Part shown: positions 47,891 to 56,847 of the stretch, piece after piece
Numbering within the stretch: the first letter of the stretch is position 1
Layout of the letters: every line of letters starts with the position of its first letter
Origin: Gemmobacter lanyuensis
Lineage (GTDB): Bacteria; Pseudomonadota; Alphaproteobacteria; Rhodobacterales; Rhodobacteraceae
NCBI RefSeq assembly: GCF_014652355.1
Contig: NZ_BMYQ01000001.1
Coordinates: 680,180-744,179 of the forward strand
Length of the DNA stretch: 64,000 bases
Direction of reading: 5' to 3'
Translations under genes and position numbers: made by a program
The notes under the pieces: generated by a model
The model's database searches: none
Told to the model about the DNA's origin: nothing
What the model saw: the letters and a program-made list of their open reading frames with translations, nothing else

Positions 47891-48091
47891 ATGAAAGCAA
47901 CAGTAACCGAAGATGGACGGCATTTCACCCTGCAGCGGGGGGCCTGGTCCAATACCTATCCGATCGAGGATCTGGCGAAGTGGCTGGCCTTTTACCGGCA
48001 GCAGCCGCTGGATTTTCCCAAGTCAGGCACCAATTATACGGCCTCGATCGCAGCGCTTGAATCCCTTTGCCGGGCGCGCGGCCTGATCTGA
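47891..48091 (+). CDS. Small conserved-looking hypothetical protein
   Basis: A 66-residue soluble protein starting MKATVTEDGRHFTLQRGAWS. It has alternating charged and aromatic residues (SNTYPIEDLAKWLAFYRQQ) but no recognised domain or signal. It is divergent from pirin and convergent with tRNA-Val. Start at 47891 by ATG position; a ribosome site is not strong. Confidence 0.55.
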   Translation: MKATVTEDGRHFTLQRGAWSNTYPIEDLAKWLAFYRQQPLDFPKSGTNYTASIAALESLCRARGLI

Positions 48092-48115
48092 TCGGGCATT
48101 CTGACGCGGAAAGGG

Positions 48116-48191
48116 TGGTGGGCCGTGACGGACTCGAACCGCCGACATTCTCGGTGTAAACGAGACGCTCTACCAACTGAGCTAACAGCCC
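48116..48191 (-). tRNA. tRNA-Val (anticodon TAC)
   Basis: 76 bases with encoded CCA. The anticodon loop TTTACAC gives TAC; the acceptor stem GGGCTGT/ACGGCCC contains one G-U pair. It borders the phage-like spike operon. Confidence 0.95.
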
Positions 48192-48295
48192 CACGCGAAC
48201 CACCTACCCCATCAGGATCGAGGCGGCAAGGGGGGCAGGCCATTTTTGCAGCCGGGGACGCAAGCCCTTGATTCACATGGGTGCAGACCGGACAG

Positions 48296-48319
48296 AAAAA
48301 ACCCCGCCTTGCGGCGGGG
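48296..48319 (-). terminator. Terminator of the spike operon
   Basis: CCCCGCC/GGCGGGG stem, TTGC loop, and six T on the minus strand. Confidence 0.9.
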
Positions 48320-48334
48320 CTGAACATCGGGGCG

Positions 48335-48700
48335 TCAGAGGTCTGCATCCCCGGGCGGCAGCGTGACCCCCAGTTCCGCAAGTGCGGCATCTGGCGCATC
48401 TGAGAGCACCGCGACCAGTGCTGTCGGATCCGCCGCCCCGCCAAGGCGGATGCAGCCCTGCGCGCGCCGCGCCGCAGCCAGATCGCAACCCCATGCGGGC
48501 GCCCCGAGACTGGCGGTCGCCACAGATACGAACCCTTCCCCGACAAGGGCCGAGGCAACGGCATAGGCGTTCCCCGCAGCATCGCGCCAGGCGGCAGCGC
48601 CATAGGTCTGATCATCGTCAGGGCCAAGGCCGATACAGCGTGCAAGCTGGTTCGCATCAGCGCGCAGGGCAGCAGGACAGGCGATTGTCACCCGTGGCAT
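48335..48700 (-). CDS. Uncharacterised last gene of the head-spike operon
   Basis: A 121-residue protein (MPRVTIACPAALRADANQLA) rich in alanine, with scattered cysteines (GCDLAAARRAQGCI) and an acidic C-terminal end. Its start overlaps the stop of the 523-residue fibre gene (TGATG), showing translational coupling. No domain is recognised. A role as spike-associated or assembly protein is inference from operon position alone. Confidence 0.65.
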   Translation of the reverse strand: MPRVTIACPAALRADANQLARCIGLGPDDDQTYGAAAWRDAAGNAYAVASALVGEGFVSVATASLGAPAWGCDLAAARRAQGCIRLGGAADPTALVAVLSDAPDAALAELGVTLPPGDADL

Positions 48701-50271
48701 CAGAATCCCCCCGTATTTGCATTTGTCGCATGTTCCATCATGGCAAGCTGAGGCCCACCAAGCAGCGCATTCACCGCAGTCAGGCCGAAGAGGATGCCGC
48801 TGAAGGGCAAGGACGTGCCTGCCCGCATCCCGATATAGAGCGGGTTGGTGTCATAAGCCGAACCCGCGCCCTGATCTGCCGCCGAAGTCCCGGTTTGCGC
48901 AGCGTTCCGCCGCAAGATCAGGGTGTCGGTGGTGATCTTCGCTTGCCCGGTCACGACCGAGGTATTGGGCGCAGCCACCGCAGTTGTGGAAACTGCCGTT
49001 GCCGATCCGGACGAGAGGAAGCCGTAATCGTTCAGGCCCGAAGAAGGAGCATTCAGCTGGAAGTTTCGCTGGTTCGCAAGGGGCCCAAGTTCTGCAACCA
49101 TGCCCCGTGCCGCGTCCGACAGCTTCCGCAGACCCGCCGTGACCGTTACTTCATCGGTGCCCCAGGCGATATTCCCGGTTTGCAGGACGTCATCCACCCC
49201 GTCGAACATCAGGCCATAACAGTCCTGCACGCCGGGTTCGGTCAGGTCGTAGATCGAAGCCGCGTTTTGCAGCGCCGTAACCGTCGATCCATATTCCACC
49301 TGCCCGCCGCCAATGCGAAGGGTCACATCAAATGTGGCGCCCGCACTGAAGCGAACATACATACCATAGGCAGTCGCCTCGGCCATATTGGCAGGCACGG
49401 CAAGATCAGCCGCAGAATACCGCTGCCATGTTGCTGTCGGTGTAAATAGTGCACCTGCTCCGAGAACAGGGGCCAGAGAAGCATCGCGACCATTCAAGAA
49501 TTGGTAAGTGCTCACCCCGCTGGAAAGACTACCACCAACCACCTGAACCCAATGCGAATATGAAACCCTGGTGGCACCCACCGGAACTTTCTGCGCCAAG
49601 TCAGAGCCAATATTGCGGAATTGTGGCGATCCGGCAGTGTTGGTGCCTGAGTAGCGAATATCGACCCATGAAATGCCATCGGTGACACCCTTGCCGACAA
49701 GTTCCGCTGCAATCCCCGATGCGGGAAGTGGTCCGCCCAAGTATTGTCCACGGTCCCTGTAATCCGCGGCCAAGACGCCAATGGGGACAGCATCCCATTG
49801 ATTGCGCGGCAGGATGTTTCGCTGACCCGTTTTCGGGCGCCGGGTCAGCACCGGGCGTCTGGAGGCGGTGGCCTGCGTGGCGTGATTGCCCCGGCCGCTC
49901 TTGTCGCGGATCAGCGCGACGGATTGGCCCACAGCAGTGACGGGAACCGCGCCCGCCACATCCTGAAACATCGACCCGAAATCCGAAGGATCAAGCCATA
50001 TACCCTGACGGCCGGCAAAGATCGTGGCCGGAATCACCTGATCGGGGTCGTTCAGCCAGCTGCGCTTGATCAGAAACGAGGCGCCCAGTTCGGTGGCCGC
50101 AACCGTCATCGCGGGGGTACTGGCCCCGTTCATCAGGCTGCGCAGCGCCCCCCAGGTGGTGACAGCGGCGGTAGCCGTCGATCCGAACCAATAGCTGGAA
50201 ATGGCGCGCAGGCGCGACACCATCACCGCCGTCGTTTCAGTTCCGGAAAAATCGGTTGTGATTTTCGGCAT
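48700..50271 (-). CDS. Large phage-like fibre protein, probable GTA head spike (GhsB-like)
   Basis: A 523-residue protein with an N-terminal docking-like part (about 1-90), then WLDPSDFGSMFQDVAGAVP and RDKSGRGNHATQATASRRPVL, a phrase common in phage tail/fibre proteins with concanavalin/LamG-like domains, then a Gly/Ser/Thr/Ala-rich beta region and a C-terminal LFGLTAVNALLGGPQLAMME. Its neighbour at 50488 resembles the spike base (Rcc01079 family), so this is likely the counterpart of Rcc01080, the capsid spike that binds recipient cell-surface polysaccharide. The middle third (about 49330-49690) is visibly richer in A and T. Confidence 0.72.
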   Translation of the reverse strand: MPKITTDFSGTETTAVMVSRLRAISSYWFGSTATAAVTTWGALRSLMNGASTPAMTVAATELGASFLIKRSWLNDPDQVIPATIFAGRQGIWLDPSDFGSMFQDVAGAVPVTAVGQSVALIRDKSGRGNHATQATASRRPVLTRRPKTGQRNILPRNQWDAVPIGVLAADYRDRGQYLGGPLPASGIAAELVGKGVTDGISWVDIRYSGTNTAGSPQFRNIGSDLAQKVPVGATRVSYSHWVQVVGGSLSSGVSTYQFLNGRDASLAPVLGAGALFTPTATWQRYSAADLAVPANMAEATAYGMYVRFSAGATFDVTLRIGGGQVEYGSTVTALQNAASIYDLTEPGVQDCYGLMFDGVDDVLQTGNIAWGTDEVTVTAGLRKLSDAARGMVAELGPLANQRNFQLNAPSSGLNDYGFLSSGSATAVSTTAVAAPNTSVVTGQAKITTDTLILRRNAAQTGTSAADQGAGSAYDTNPLYIGMRAGTSLPFSGILFGLTAVNALLGGPQLAMMEHATNANTGGF

Positions 50272-50273
50272 GA

Positions 50274-50486
50274 TTACACCCAGGCTGCAGCGTCACTGTG
50301 CGCGCCGATCGGATCAAAGATCCCGGCGGACAGAAACCAGGGCTGGTTCAAGAGAATCGCGTCTTGATGCGATCCCGCGGCATTGAATCGCTCGCCGGCA
50401 CAGAACCAGGTGGCAAGTTCGGCCAGGCGCCGCTGCGGATCGGGGGCTGATCTGGGGGGGACAAGCGACAGGCCCAGCGACAGCAT
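50274..50486 (-). CDS. Small protein of the head-spike operon
   Basis: A 70-residue product (MLSLGLSLVPPRSAPDPQRR) lying between spike base and fibre genes, one base after the former and two before the latter. FCAGERFNAAGSHQDAILLNQ and DPIGAHSDAAAW have no recognised family. Coupled translation indicates stoichiometric need or chaperoning, which is inference. Confidence 0.62.
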   Translation of the reverse strand: MLSLGLSLVPPRSAPDPQRRLAELATWFCAGERFNAAGSHQDAILLNQPWFLSAGIFDPIGAHSDAAAWV

Positions 50487-50487
50487 C

Positions 50488-50745
50488 TCAGGCCCACCCG
50501 ATCAGCGCCGCCGATGTGCCGGTGGCGCGCACGCGCACGGCACGGAACGGCAGGATCTGCCCGGCGATCAGGTTATAGGTGATGACCGCCCCGGCTCGGT
50601 CCTCAAGCGTCGCCGTGCCCGAGGTATTGGCGTAAAGCGCCCGCGGGATTGTGGCCAGAAAGGCCGTATCGCTGGGCACGATACCAAAATGCTGCGTTGC
50701 GGGGCTTTCGAGTCCCTGCGCATGGAGCTGAAACTGGTCTTCCAC
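50488..50745 (-). CDS. Spike base protein, RCAP_Rcc01079 family (GhsA-like)
   Basis: An 85-residue protein with GTG start and AAGGAGA upstream. TAFLATIPRALYANTSGTAT, the segment EDRAGAVITYNLIAGQILPF and the end RVRATGTSAALIGWA match the family named for Rcc01079, which forms the base of gene-transfer-agent head spikes in R. capsulatus. It is first in a four-gene operon that lies between two tRNA-Val genes. Certainty: family good, function by homology. Confidence 0.75.
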   Translation of the reverse strand: MEDQFQLHAQGLESPATQHFGIVPSDTAFLATIPRALYANTSGTATLEDRAGAVITYNLIAGQILPFRAVRVRATGTSAALIGWA

Positions 50746-50948
50746 TTCGCGTCTCCTTCATGTCGAAGAAGCCCGGCACGGGGCGGGGCATGATCGGGCG
50801 GCGACAGGTTGACTGTCACCGCGTCCATCGTGACCTCGCATGCAAAGTGCAAAGACCGCCCTACCCGACCGGACGGTGCGGTAGGCCCTGTTAACGATTT
50901 TGCGCAGGGAAATCGGGCGGCGGGTCAGGCCCGGCCGGGCAGAAACGC

Positions 50949-50977
50949 AAAAGCCGTGACGCTAAGTCACGGCTTTT
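50949..50977. terminator. Strong hairpin between tRNA-Val and spike operon
   Basis: A 12-bp perfect stem AAAAGCCGTGAC/GTCACGGCTTTT with a GCTAA loop. It can stop transcription from tRNA-Val(CAC) on the minus strand, where TTTT follows. From 50746 to 50948 no gene is visible; this part should hold the spike operon promoter. Confidence 0.82.
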
Positions 50978-50987
50978 ACTGGAATAA

Positions 50988-51062
50988 TGGTGGGCGATAA
51001 GGGATTTGAACCCCTGACATCTTCGATGTGAACGAAGCGCTCTACCGCTGAGCTAATCGCCC
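50988..51062 (-). tRNA. tRNA-Val (anticodon CAC)
   Basis: 75 bases with encoded CCA. Anticodon loop TTCACAT gives CAC; acceptor stem GGGCGAT/ATCGCCC. It lies 19 bases after the HU-like gene on the same strand. Confidence 0.95.
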
Positions 51063-51081
51063 GATGGAGGGGTGTTTACCC

Positions 51082-51531
51082 TCACTCTTCGGCGGCTGCA
51101 ACCCCCTCCGGCATATCTTTTTTGCGCGATTTCTTTTCGCCGTCGCGCGCGTTTGCGGGCTTGAGCTTGAGCGTCAGGGTCCCGCCTTCGGCACCACCGG
51201 CCTTGCGGCCGACGCGCGCCTTGCCCAGCGGCGGAAGGTTCAGGTCATGGCCCTTTGCCAGCGCAGCACTGATCACGGCCAGCGTGGCCTCGACCGTTTC
51301 CTTGATCTGCTTTTTCTTGCCGCCGGTGGTCTTGGCGACTTCCTCGACAAGAGCCTTGAGCTTGAGAACCTCGCTCGCGGCCTTGACCGTCACCTCGGGC
51401 AGCGCCGCCTCGACCGACGGCTCGGTGGCAGGTTTGGCCGCAGTCGTGCTGCGGCGCGTCGTCGCCGAGGTGCTGCGCGGTTTGGTCGTTTTCGGCGCGG
51501 TCGTCTTGGCGTCCGACACTTTGGTGGCCAT
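51082..51531 (-). CDS. HU/IHF-family DNA-binding protein with basic tail
   Basis: A 149-residue nucleoid protein. The N-terminal ~45 residues are Lys/Thr/Ala-rich and disordered (TTAPKTTKPRSTSATTRRS), followed by an HU-like fold with KALVEEVAKTTGGKKKQIKETVEATLAVISAALAKG and the arm region PPLGKARVGRKAGGAEGG. The C terminus is again basic. ATG at 51531 with GGGGAAG upstream is preferred over 51543. HU-like proteins with histone-like tails are common in this family of bacteria. tRNA-Val follows directly. Confidence 0.88.
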   Translation of the reverse strand: MATKVSDAKTTAPKTTKPRSTSATTRRSTTAAKPATEPSVEAALPEVTVKAASEVLKLKALVEEVAKTTGGKKKQIKETVEATLAVISAALAKGHDLNLPPLGKARVGRKAGGAEGGTLTLKLKPANARDGEKKSRKKDMPEGVAAAEE

Positions 51532-51618
51532 GGTCTTCCCCATTGTTTCTTATGATGAAACGACAATACCTAAGTTTGGCCGATCCGCAACAAATGGCGG
51601 GTCCGGAAGCAGCAAAAG

Positions 51619-51648
51619 AAAAAGGGCGCGGTCGCCCGCGCCCTTTTT
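51619..51648 (-). terminator. Terminator after lon
   Basis: A 12-bp stem AAAAAGGGCGCG/CGCGCCCTTTTT with a 6-base loop; symmetric, so usable from both sides. Confidence 0.92.
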
Positions 51649-51652
51649 CTGA

Positions 51653-54061
51653 TCAATGGGCCAATTGCCCGGCCTGAGGCTCAGTCGCTGCCTTTCGCGC
51701 AGCGGCAGCCGCCTCCTCGGCAGCCTCATCCCATTCGACCGGCTCGGGCGTCCGCACAAGGGCGTGTTTCAGGACCTCGCGCACGTGGGTCACGGGGATG
51801 ATTTCCAGCCCCTGCTTCACGTTTTCCGGGATCTCGGCCAGATCCTTGGCGTTGTCCTGCGGAATCAGCACCGTCTTGATCCCCCCGCGCAGCGCGGCCA
51901 GCAGCTTTTCCTTCAGCCCACCGATGGCCAGCGCATTGCCGCGCAGCGTCACCTCGCCCGTCATTGCCACGTCCTTGCGGACCGCAATGCCCGTCAGCAC
52001 CGAGACGATCGAGGTCACCATCGCCAGACCGGCCGAGGGGCCGTCCTTCGGCGTAGCGCCTTCGGGGACGTGGACGTGAATGTCGATCGTTTCGAATTTC
52101 GGGGGTTTCACCCCGATCTCCGGGCTGATCGAGCGCACATAGCTCGACGCAGCCTCGATCGATTCCTTCATCACATCGCCCAGTTTCCCGGTCGTCTTCA
52201 TCCGGCCCTTGCCCGGCAGCTTGAGCGCCTCGATCTGCAACAGATCGCCGCCCACGCTGGTCCAGGCCAGCCCCGTGACCACGCCCACCTGATCGGCCTC
52301 TTCGGCCAAACCATAGCGGTAGCGCTGCACGCCCAGATAATCGGCGGCCTTCTCGGGCGTCACCTCGATGCGCTTGGCCTTGTCGCGCAGGATTTCCGTC
52401 ACCGCCTTGCGGGCCAGTTTCGCAATCTCGCGCTCCAGGTTCCGCACGCCCGCCTCGCGGGTATAGTAGCGGATCACATCGTTCAGCGCCGCATCGGTCA
52501 CCGCGAATTCGTCCTTCTTCAGACCGTTGGCTTCGATCTGTTTCGGGATCAGGTGGCCCTTGGCGATTTCGCGCTTCTCATCCTCGGTATAACCCGCGAG
52601 GCTGATGATCTCCATCCGGTCAAGCAGCGGCCCCGGCATGTTGTAGCTGTTGGCCGTGGTCAGGAACATGACGTTGGAAAGGTCATATTCCACTTCCAGA
52701 TAGTGATCGACGAAGGTCGCATTCTGTTCCGGGTCCAGTACCTCCAGCATGGCGCTGGCCGGGTCGCCCCGGAAATCCTGCCCCATCTTGTCGATTTCAT
52801 CGAGCAGGATGAGCGGATTGTTGGTCTTGGCCTTCTTCAGCGCCTGGATGATCTTGCCCGGCATCGACCCGATATAGGTGCGGCGGTGGCCCCGGATTTC
52901 GGATTCGTCGCGCACGCCGCCAAGGCTGATGCGGATGAATTCGCGCCCCGTGGCCTTGGCCACGCTGCGCCCGAGCGAGGTCTTGCCGACCCCCGGAGGA
53001 CCGACGAGGCAGAGGATCGGCCCCTTGAGCTTGGCCGAACGCGCCTGCACCGCAAGATATTCGACGATGCGCTCCTTGACCTTTTCCAGCCCGTGATGAT
53101 CGGCATCCAGCACCTTCTGCGCGGCGACCAGATCCTTCTTCACGCGGCTTTTCACGCCCCACGGCACGCCGAGCAGCCAGTCGAGGTAGTTGCGGACCAC
53201 GGTCGCCTCGGCGCTCATGGGTGACATGGACTTGAGCTTCTTCAGCTCGCCCTCGGCCTTTTCGCGCGCCTCTTTCGACAAGGCGGTCTTCTTGATGCGC
53301 TCTTCCAACTCGGCCAGTTCGGATTGCCCGTCCTCGCCGTCACCCAGCTCCTTCTGAATGGCCTTCATCTGCTCATTCAGATAGTACTCGCGCTGCGTGC
53401 GCTCCATCTGGCTTTTCACGCGGGATTTGATCTTCTTTTCCACCTGCAGCACGGACATTTCGCCCTGCATGTGGCCATAGACCTTCTCCAGCCGTTCGGC
53501 CACGTCGAGCGTTTCCAGAAGTTCTTGCTTCTGGGCGACCTGAATCCCCAGATGACCGGCGACCAGATCGGCCAGACGGGCCGGATCGCGGGTATCCGAC
53601 ACGGCGGCCAGCGCCTCTTCGGGGATGTTCTTCTTGATCTTCGCGTAGCGCTCAAATTCTTCAGCCACGCCGCGCAGCAACGCCTCGACGACCGACTGGT
53701 CACCGGGGCTTTCCTCCAGCGGCAGGACTTCGGCCTCGAAGAAGGCGTCATTGTCGATGAAGCGGGCAATCTTGACCCGCGATTTGCCTTCCACCAGCAC
53801 CTTCACGGTGCCATCGGGCAGCTTCAGCAGTTGCAGCACATTGGCCAGAACCCCGGTGCGGTAGATGCCATCCGCCGTGGGCTCATCCACCGTGGGGTCA
53901 ATCTGGCTCGACAACAGGATCTGACGATCCTCGGCCATCACTTCCTCAAGCGCACGCACCGATTTTTCCCGCCCGACAAAGAGCGGAACGATCATATGCG
54001 GAAACACCACGATGTCGCGCAGCGGCAGCACCGGATGGCTTTGTGAAATGAGATCGCTCAT
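51653..54061 (-). CDS. lon: ATP-dependent Lon protease
   Basis: An 802-residue AAA+ serine protease that degrades misfolded and regulatory proteins. Start [20 protein letters not shown]. Order: N-terminal LAN domain (1-200), coiled region, AAA+ module with Walker [16 protein letters not shown] and Walker [12 protein letters not shown], and protease domain with the Ser-Lys dyad in [11 protein letters not shown] and [19 protein letters not shown] lies upstream. A good promoter (TTGACA-N17-CAGATA) lies upstream. Confidence 0.98.
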   Translation of the reverse strand: MSDLISQSHPVLPLRDIVVFPHMIVPLFVGREKSVRALEEVMAEDRQILLSSQIDPTVDEPTADGIYRTGVLANVLQLLKLPDGTVKVLVEGKSRVKIARFIDNDAFFEAEVLPLEESPGDQSVVEALLRGVAEEFERYAKIKKNIPEEALAAVSDTRDPARLADLVAGHLGIQVAQKQELLETLDVAERLEKVYGHMQGEMSVLQVEKKIKSRVKSQMERTQREYYLNEQMKAIQKELGDGEDGQSELAELEERIKKTALSKEAREKAEGELKKLKSMSPMSAEATVVRNYLDWLLGVPWGVKSRVKKDLVAAQKVLDADHHGLEKVKERIVEYLAVQARSAKLKGPILCLVGPPGVGKTSLGRSVAKATGREFIRISLGGVRDESEIRGHRRTYIGSMPGKIIQALKKAKTNNPLILLDEIDKMGQDFRGDPASAMLEVLDPEQNATFVDHYLEVEYDLSNVMFLTTANSYNMPGPLLDRMEIISLAGYTEDEKREIAKGHLIPKQIEANGLKKDEFAVTDAALNDVIRYYTREAGVRNLEREIAKLARKAVTEILRDKAKRIEVTPEKAADYLGVQRYRYGLAEEADQVGVVTGLAWTSVGGDLLQIEALKLPGKGRMKTTGKLGDVMKESIEAASSYVRSISPEIGVKPPKFETIDIHVHVPEGATPKDGPSAGLAMVTSIVSVLTGIAVRKDVAMTGEVTLRGNALAIGGLKEKLLAALRGGIKTVLIPQDNAKDLAEIPENVKQGLEIIPVTHVREVLKHALVRTPEPVEWDEAAEEAAAAARKAATEPQAGQLAH

Positions 54062-54132
54062 GCGCGTTTCCTTTCTGGCAGGAAGACCCTGGCCCCGACC
54101 GTCGGCAGCTCCGGCCTCCCCCTCTGCTCCCA

Positions 54133-54161
54133 TATCTGGGGGTCTGCCACACGAGTGTCAA
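54133..54161 (-). promoter_or_regulatory. lon promoter
   Basis: On the minus strand TTGACA (54156-54161) is followed after 17 bases by CAGATA (54133-54138). A CCCC run directly before the -10 region also resembles a heat-shock sigma-32 promoter. Confidence 0.6.
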
Positions 54162-54221
54162 CATACCCTCAACGTTCCACGACACACCGTTCCGTCACCA
54201 ATCCGTGTCGCGCGGCCGCAG

Positions 54222-55499
54222 TCAATAGAGATGCGACAACGGATCAGACCGCAGGCGGTAGCGCTTGAGATGGTCCATCGCGTGCTGCCCCGATCCGTCG
54301 ATCTCATCCAGGATACGGCCGATTTCCTCTTGCAGCCCGTCCAGACGCGCCACGATGGTCTCAAGCCCCTGGGACCGCACGGCCAGCATGCCGCTTTCCA
54401 CCCGGCAGGCGATCCGGACGATCGACAGGCCGATGATCAGGCGGCGCAGCTGATCGACATTGCGCCGCATGTCGGACACGGTCTGCATCACCTCGTCGAG
54501 CGCGCGGTTTGATTGCGTGGCAGCCCAGGTTGCGCGCGAATCCAGCAGCGCCATTTCCGTGTCACGGCAGACGCCCCGCAGGTCGCAGTGTTCCGCCCGG
54601 AACCGCGCTGCGGCCTCGGCCATCAGCCGGGCGGTCGTCATGCGAAAGACAGCCCGCGCCTCGGGCGACGCGGCAAAAGGATCTTCGTCCTGCACCACGG
54701 AATTGAAGGCGGCCAGGCTGGTCTGGATTTCGCTGACCATCAGACCATAGTTCTTGGCGATCTCGCTGATGGTGCGACGCCCTTCGCGCAGCTTGGTCGC
54801 AATCACCTGCATGTTGATCGTAAGCAGATTGGCCCCGGCAAATCGGGCGTTCAGGTCGCTGACCTCGGACCGCAGGCTGCGGGCATTTTTCAGAACCCCC
54901 GTCAGATCCTCGATATCGGCATCAGGGCCCTCGCCAAGCCCCGCGCGGCGCGACTGATATTCAGCGGCGATGCAATCGGCCTCGAAACAGGCATAGTTGC
55001 GCCATCCCAGCGCCCGCAACCGTTCCAGCAGCGCCATGCCCGATTGCTCGGGCGTCAGGCCCTCTTCCTTCTCGCGGCGCAAGAGATCGGCATATTCGCG
55101 CTGCACGGCACCGAACAGCGATGAACTGGGCTTGATGCGGACAGACAGATAGCCGCCGTCAATGGGCTGGATCACCGCAAAGACCCAGTAATGCAGCCCG
55201 TCGCGCGCGCGGTTCTTCACATATGCGCCCACCAAGCCCCCGCGATGCAGCCCTTGCCACAAAAGCCAGAACACCCCTTTGGGCATATCCGGGTGGCGGA
55301 TAAGACGGTGCGGTGCATTCAGCAGGTCTTCGGGCTGATAATCCGCCACGCGCAGAAAGATGGTGTTGAAGGCCGCGATGACCCCGCGCAGATCGGTGCG
55401 CGAGAAGAACATCTCGTCAAGGTCGAACGGCGCCTCGCCCGTGGCGGGCCGCGGCCTGAAATCGGCCGATTGGCCGAACAGGGAACCGTCGGCGCTCAT
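54222..55499 (-). CDS. Soluble Aer-type PAS protein with degenerate chemoreceptor-like region
   Basis: A 425-residue cytoplasmic protein. The N-terminal PAS domain (about residues 25-125) resembles that of the aerotaxis sensor Aer: FFSRTDLRGVIAAFNTIFLRV and PHRLIRHPDMPKGVFWLLW. After a linker come two long helical regions (about 200-415) with LLTINMQVIATKLREGRRTI and LDEVMQTVSDMRRNV that recall the signalling part of methyl-accepting proteins without its hairpin tip motif. No membrane helix is visible. It may sense oxygen or redox state through FAD. Partner unknown. Confidence 0.72.
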   Translation of the reverse strand: MSADGSLFGQSADFRPRPATGEAPFDLDEMFFSRTDLRGVIAAFNTIFLRVADYQPEDLLNAPHRLIRHPDMPKGVFWLLWQGLHRGGLVGAYVKNRARDGLHYWVFAVIQPIDGGYLSVRIKPSSSLFGAVQREYADLLRREKEEGLTPEQSGMALLERLRALGWRNYACFEADCIAAEYQSRRAGLGEGPDADIEDLTGVLKNARSLRSEVSDLNARFAGANLLTINMQVIATKLREGRRTISEIAKNYGLMVSEIQTSLAAFNSVVQDEDPFAASPEARAVFRMTTARLMAEAAARFRAEHCDLRGVCRDTEMALLDSRATWAATQSNRALDEVMQTVSDMRRNVDQLRRLIIGLSIVRIACRVESGMLAVRSQGLETIVARLDGLQEEIGRILDEIDGSGQHAMDHLKRYRLRSDPLSHLY

Positions 55500-55549
55500 G
55501 TCCGGCCCGCGTGGAAATGGATGTGCTGCATGTTATCCCCCAGATGATC

Positions 55550-55606
55550 ACGAAGCCCTGCCCTGTCGCGCCACACGGGATACGGACAGGGCAAGGCTTC
55601 GTTTTA
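55550..55606 (+). other. Large orphan hairpin with T tract
   Basis: An 18-bp stem (arms 55550-55567 and 55585-55602, with one G-U pair) is followed on the plus strand by TTTTA. Both neighbouring genes run on the minus strand, where the T tract is absent. Confidence 0.6.
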
Positions 55607-55628
55607 GGGGGCAAGAACCGGGCCAACC

Positions 55629-56759
55629 TCAAAGCGGCTCGATATCTCCTTGTGCGCGCTCTGCGTGAAAATCCGCGACGAAGGATTGCAGGCGGTTTTC
55701 GAAAATCGCGTCACGCAGGCCCTGCATCAACTCTTGGTAGTAGTGCAGATTGTGCCACGTCAGCAGCATGGAGGAGATGATTTCCTGCGCGCGGAAGACA
55801 TGATGCAGGTAAGCGCGGCTGTAGTTGCGGCACGCCGGGCAGGTGCAGTGTTCATCCAGAGGGCGAGGATCGTCCTGATGGCGCTGGTTCTTGATGTTGA
55901 CCTGGCCCCGGCGCGTCCAGGCCTGGCCCGTGCGCCCCGAACGCGACGGAAGGACGCAGTCCATCATGTCGATCCCGCGTTCGACGGCACCCACGATGTC
56001 ATCGGGCTTGCCCACCCCCATCAGATAGCGCGGCTTGTCCTCGGGCAAGAAGCCGGGGGCATAGTCCAGAACGCTGAACATGGCCTCTTGCCCCTCGCCC
56101 ACGGCCAGACCGCCGACAGCATAGCCGTCAAAGCCGATGGATTTCAGCGCCTCGGCCGATTCCTCGCGCAGATCGCGCGTGACACCGCCCTGCATGATCC
56201 CGAACAGCGCATGGCCCGGCCGGTCGCCAAAGGCATCGCGCGACCGCTGCGCCCAGCGCATCGACATGCGCATGGATTTGGCAACAACATCATCCGTGGC
56301 GGGCAGCGCGGGACATTCGTCGAAACACATGACGATGTCCGAGCCGAGCAGCTTCTGGATCTCCATGCTGCGTTCGGGCGTCAGCATATGCTTGCTGCCA
56401 TCGATATGGCTGGAAAAGCGCACGCCCTCTTCCGTCAGTTTACGCAGGGACGACAGGCTCATCACCTGAAAACCGCCGGAATCGGTCAGGATGGGGCGTT
56501 CCCAGTTCATGAAGCGGTGCAACCCGCCCAGCGCCGCAATGCGTTCGGCCGTGGGGCGCAGCATTAGGTGATAGGTATTGCCCAGCAGGATGTCGGCCCC
56601 CGTGGCGCGCACCGATTCCGGCATCATCGCCTTGACGGTGGCGGCCGTGCCCACCGGCATGAAGGCGGGGGTGCGGATCTCGCCCCGCGGGGTCGAGATG
56701 GTTCCGGTGCGGGCCTTGCCGTCGGTGGCATGGACCTGAAAGCCGAATCTTTGGGTCAT
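55629..56759 (-). CDS. tgt: tRNA-guanine transglycosylase
   Basis: A 376-residue enzyme that exchanges guanine 34 for preQ1 in the anticodon of Asp, Asn, His and Tyr tRNAs. The start [19 protein letters not shown] has GGAG upstream. [32 protein letters not shown], the catalytic DSGGFQ/FDECPAL segments, and zinc ligands in [17 protein letters not shown] are all present. Partner enzyme queA is at 21706; the tRNA-Asp genes in the window are substrates. Confidence 0.97.
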   Translation of the reverse strand: MTQRFGFQVHATDGKARTGTISTPRGEIRTPAFMPVGTAATVKAMMPESVRATGADILLGNTYHLMLRPTAERIAALGGLHRFMNWERPILTDSGGFQVMSLSSLRKLTEEGVRFSSHIDGSKHMLTPERSMEIQKLLGSDIVMCFDECPALPATDDVVAKSMRMSMRWAQRSRDAFGDRPGHALFGIMQGGVTRDLREESAEALKSIGFDGYAVGGLAVGEGQEAMFSVLDYAPGFLPEDKPRYLMGVGKPDDIVGAVERGIDMMDCVLPSRSGRTGQAWTRRGQVNIKNQRHQDDPRPLDEHCTCPACRNYSRAYLHHVFRAQEIISSMLLTWHNLHYYQELMQGLRDAIFENRLQSFVADFHAERAQGDIEPL

Positions 56760-56847
56760 GGCGGTCTCCGATCTGCGGCCTTGATAGGCGAAATGCGCAA
56801 AATTCCAAGGGTGCCGGGGGCGCGATGCCAGCCACAGCATCACCAAA

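Noticed and set aside
47925-48203. A minus-strand frame reading LLAQLVERL over tRNA-Val
   Set aside because: This is the well-known spurious translation of a tRNA gene.
49441-49685. A plus-strand frame inside the fibre gene
   Set aside because: Short, without a good start signal, and antisense to the coupled operon gene.
48116-51062. Integrated element with tRNA attachment sites
   Set aside because: The two tRNA-Val genes do not share a long direct repeat at their 3' ends, and there is no integrase gene, so a simple tRNA-targeted integration is not supported.
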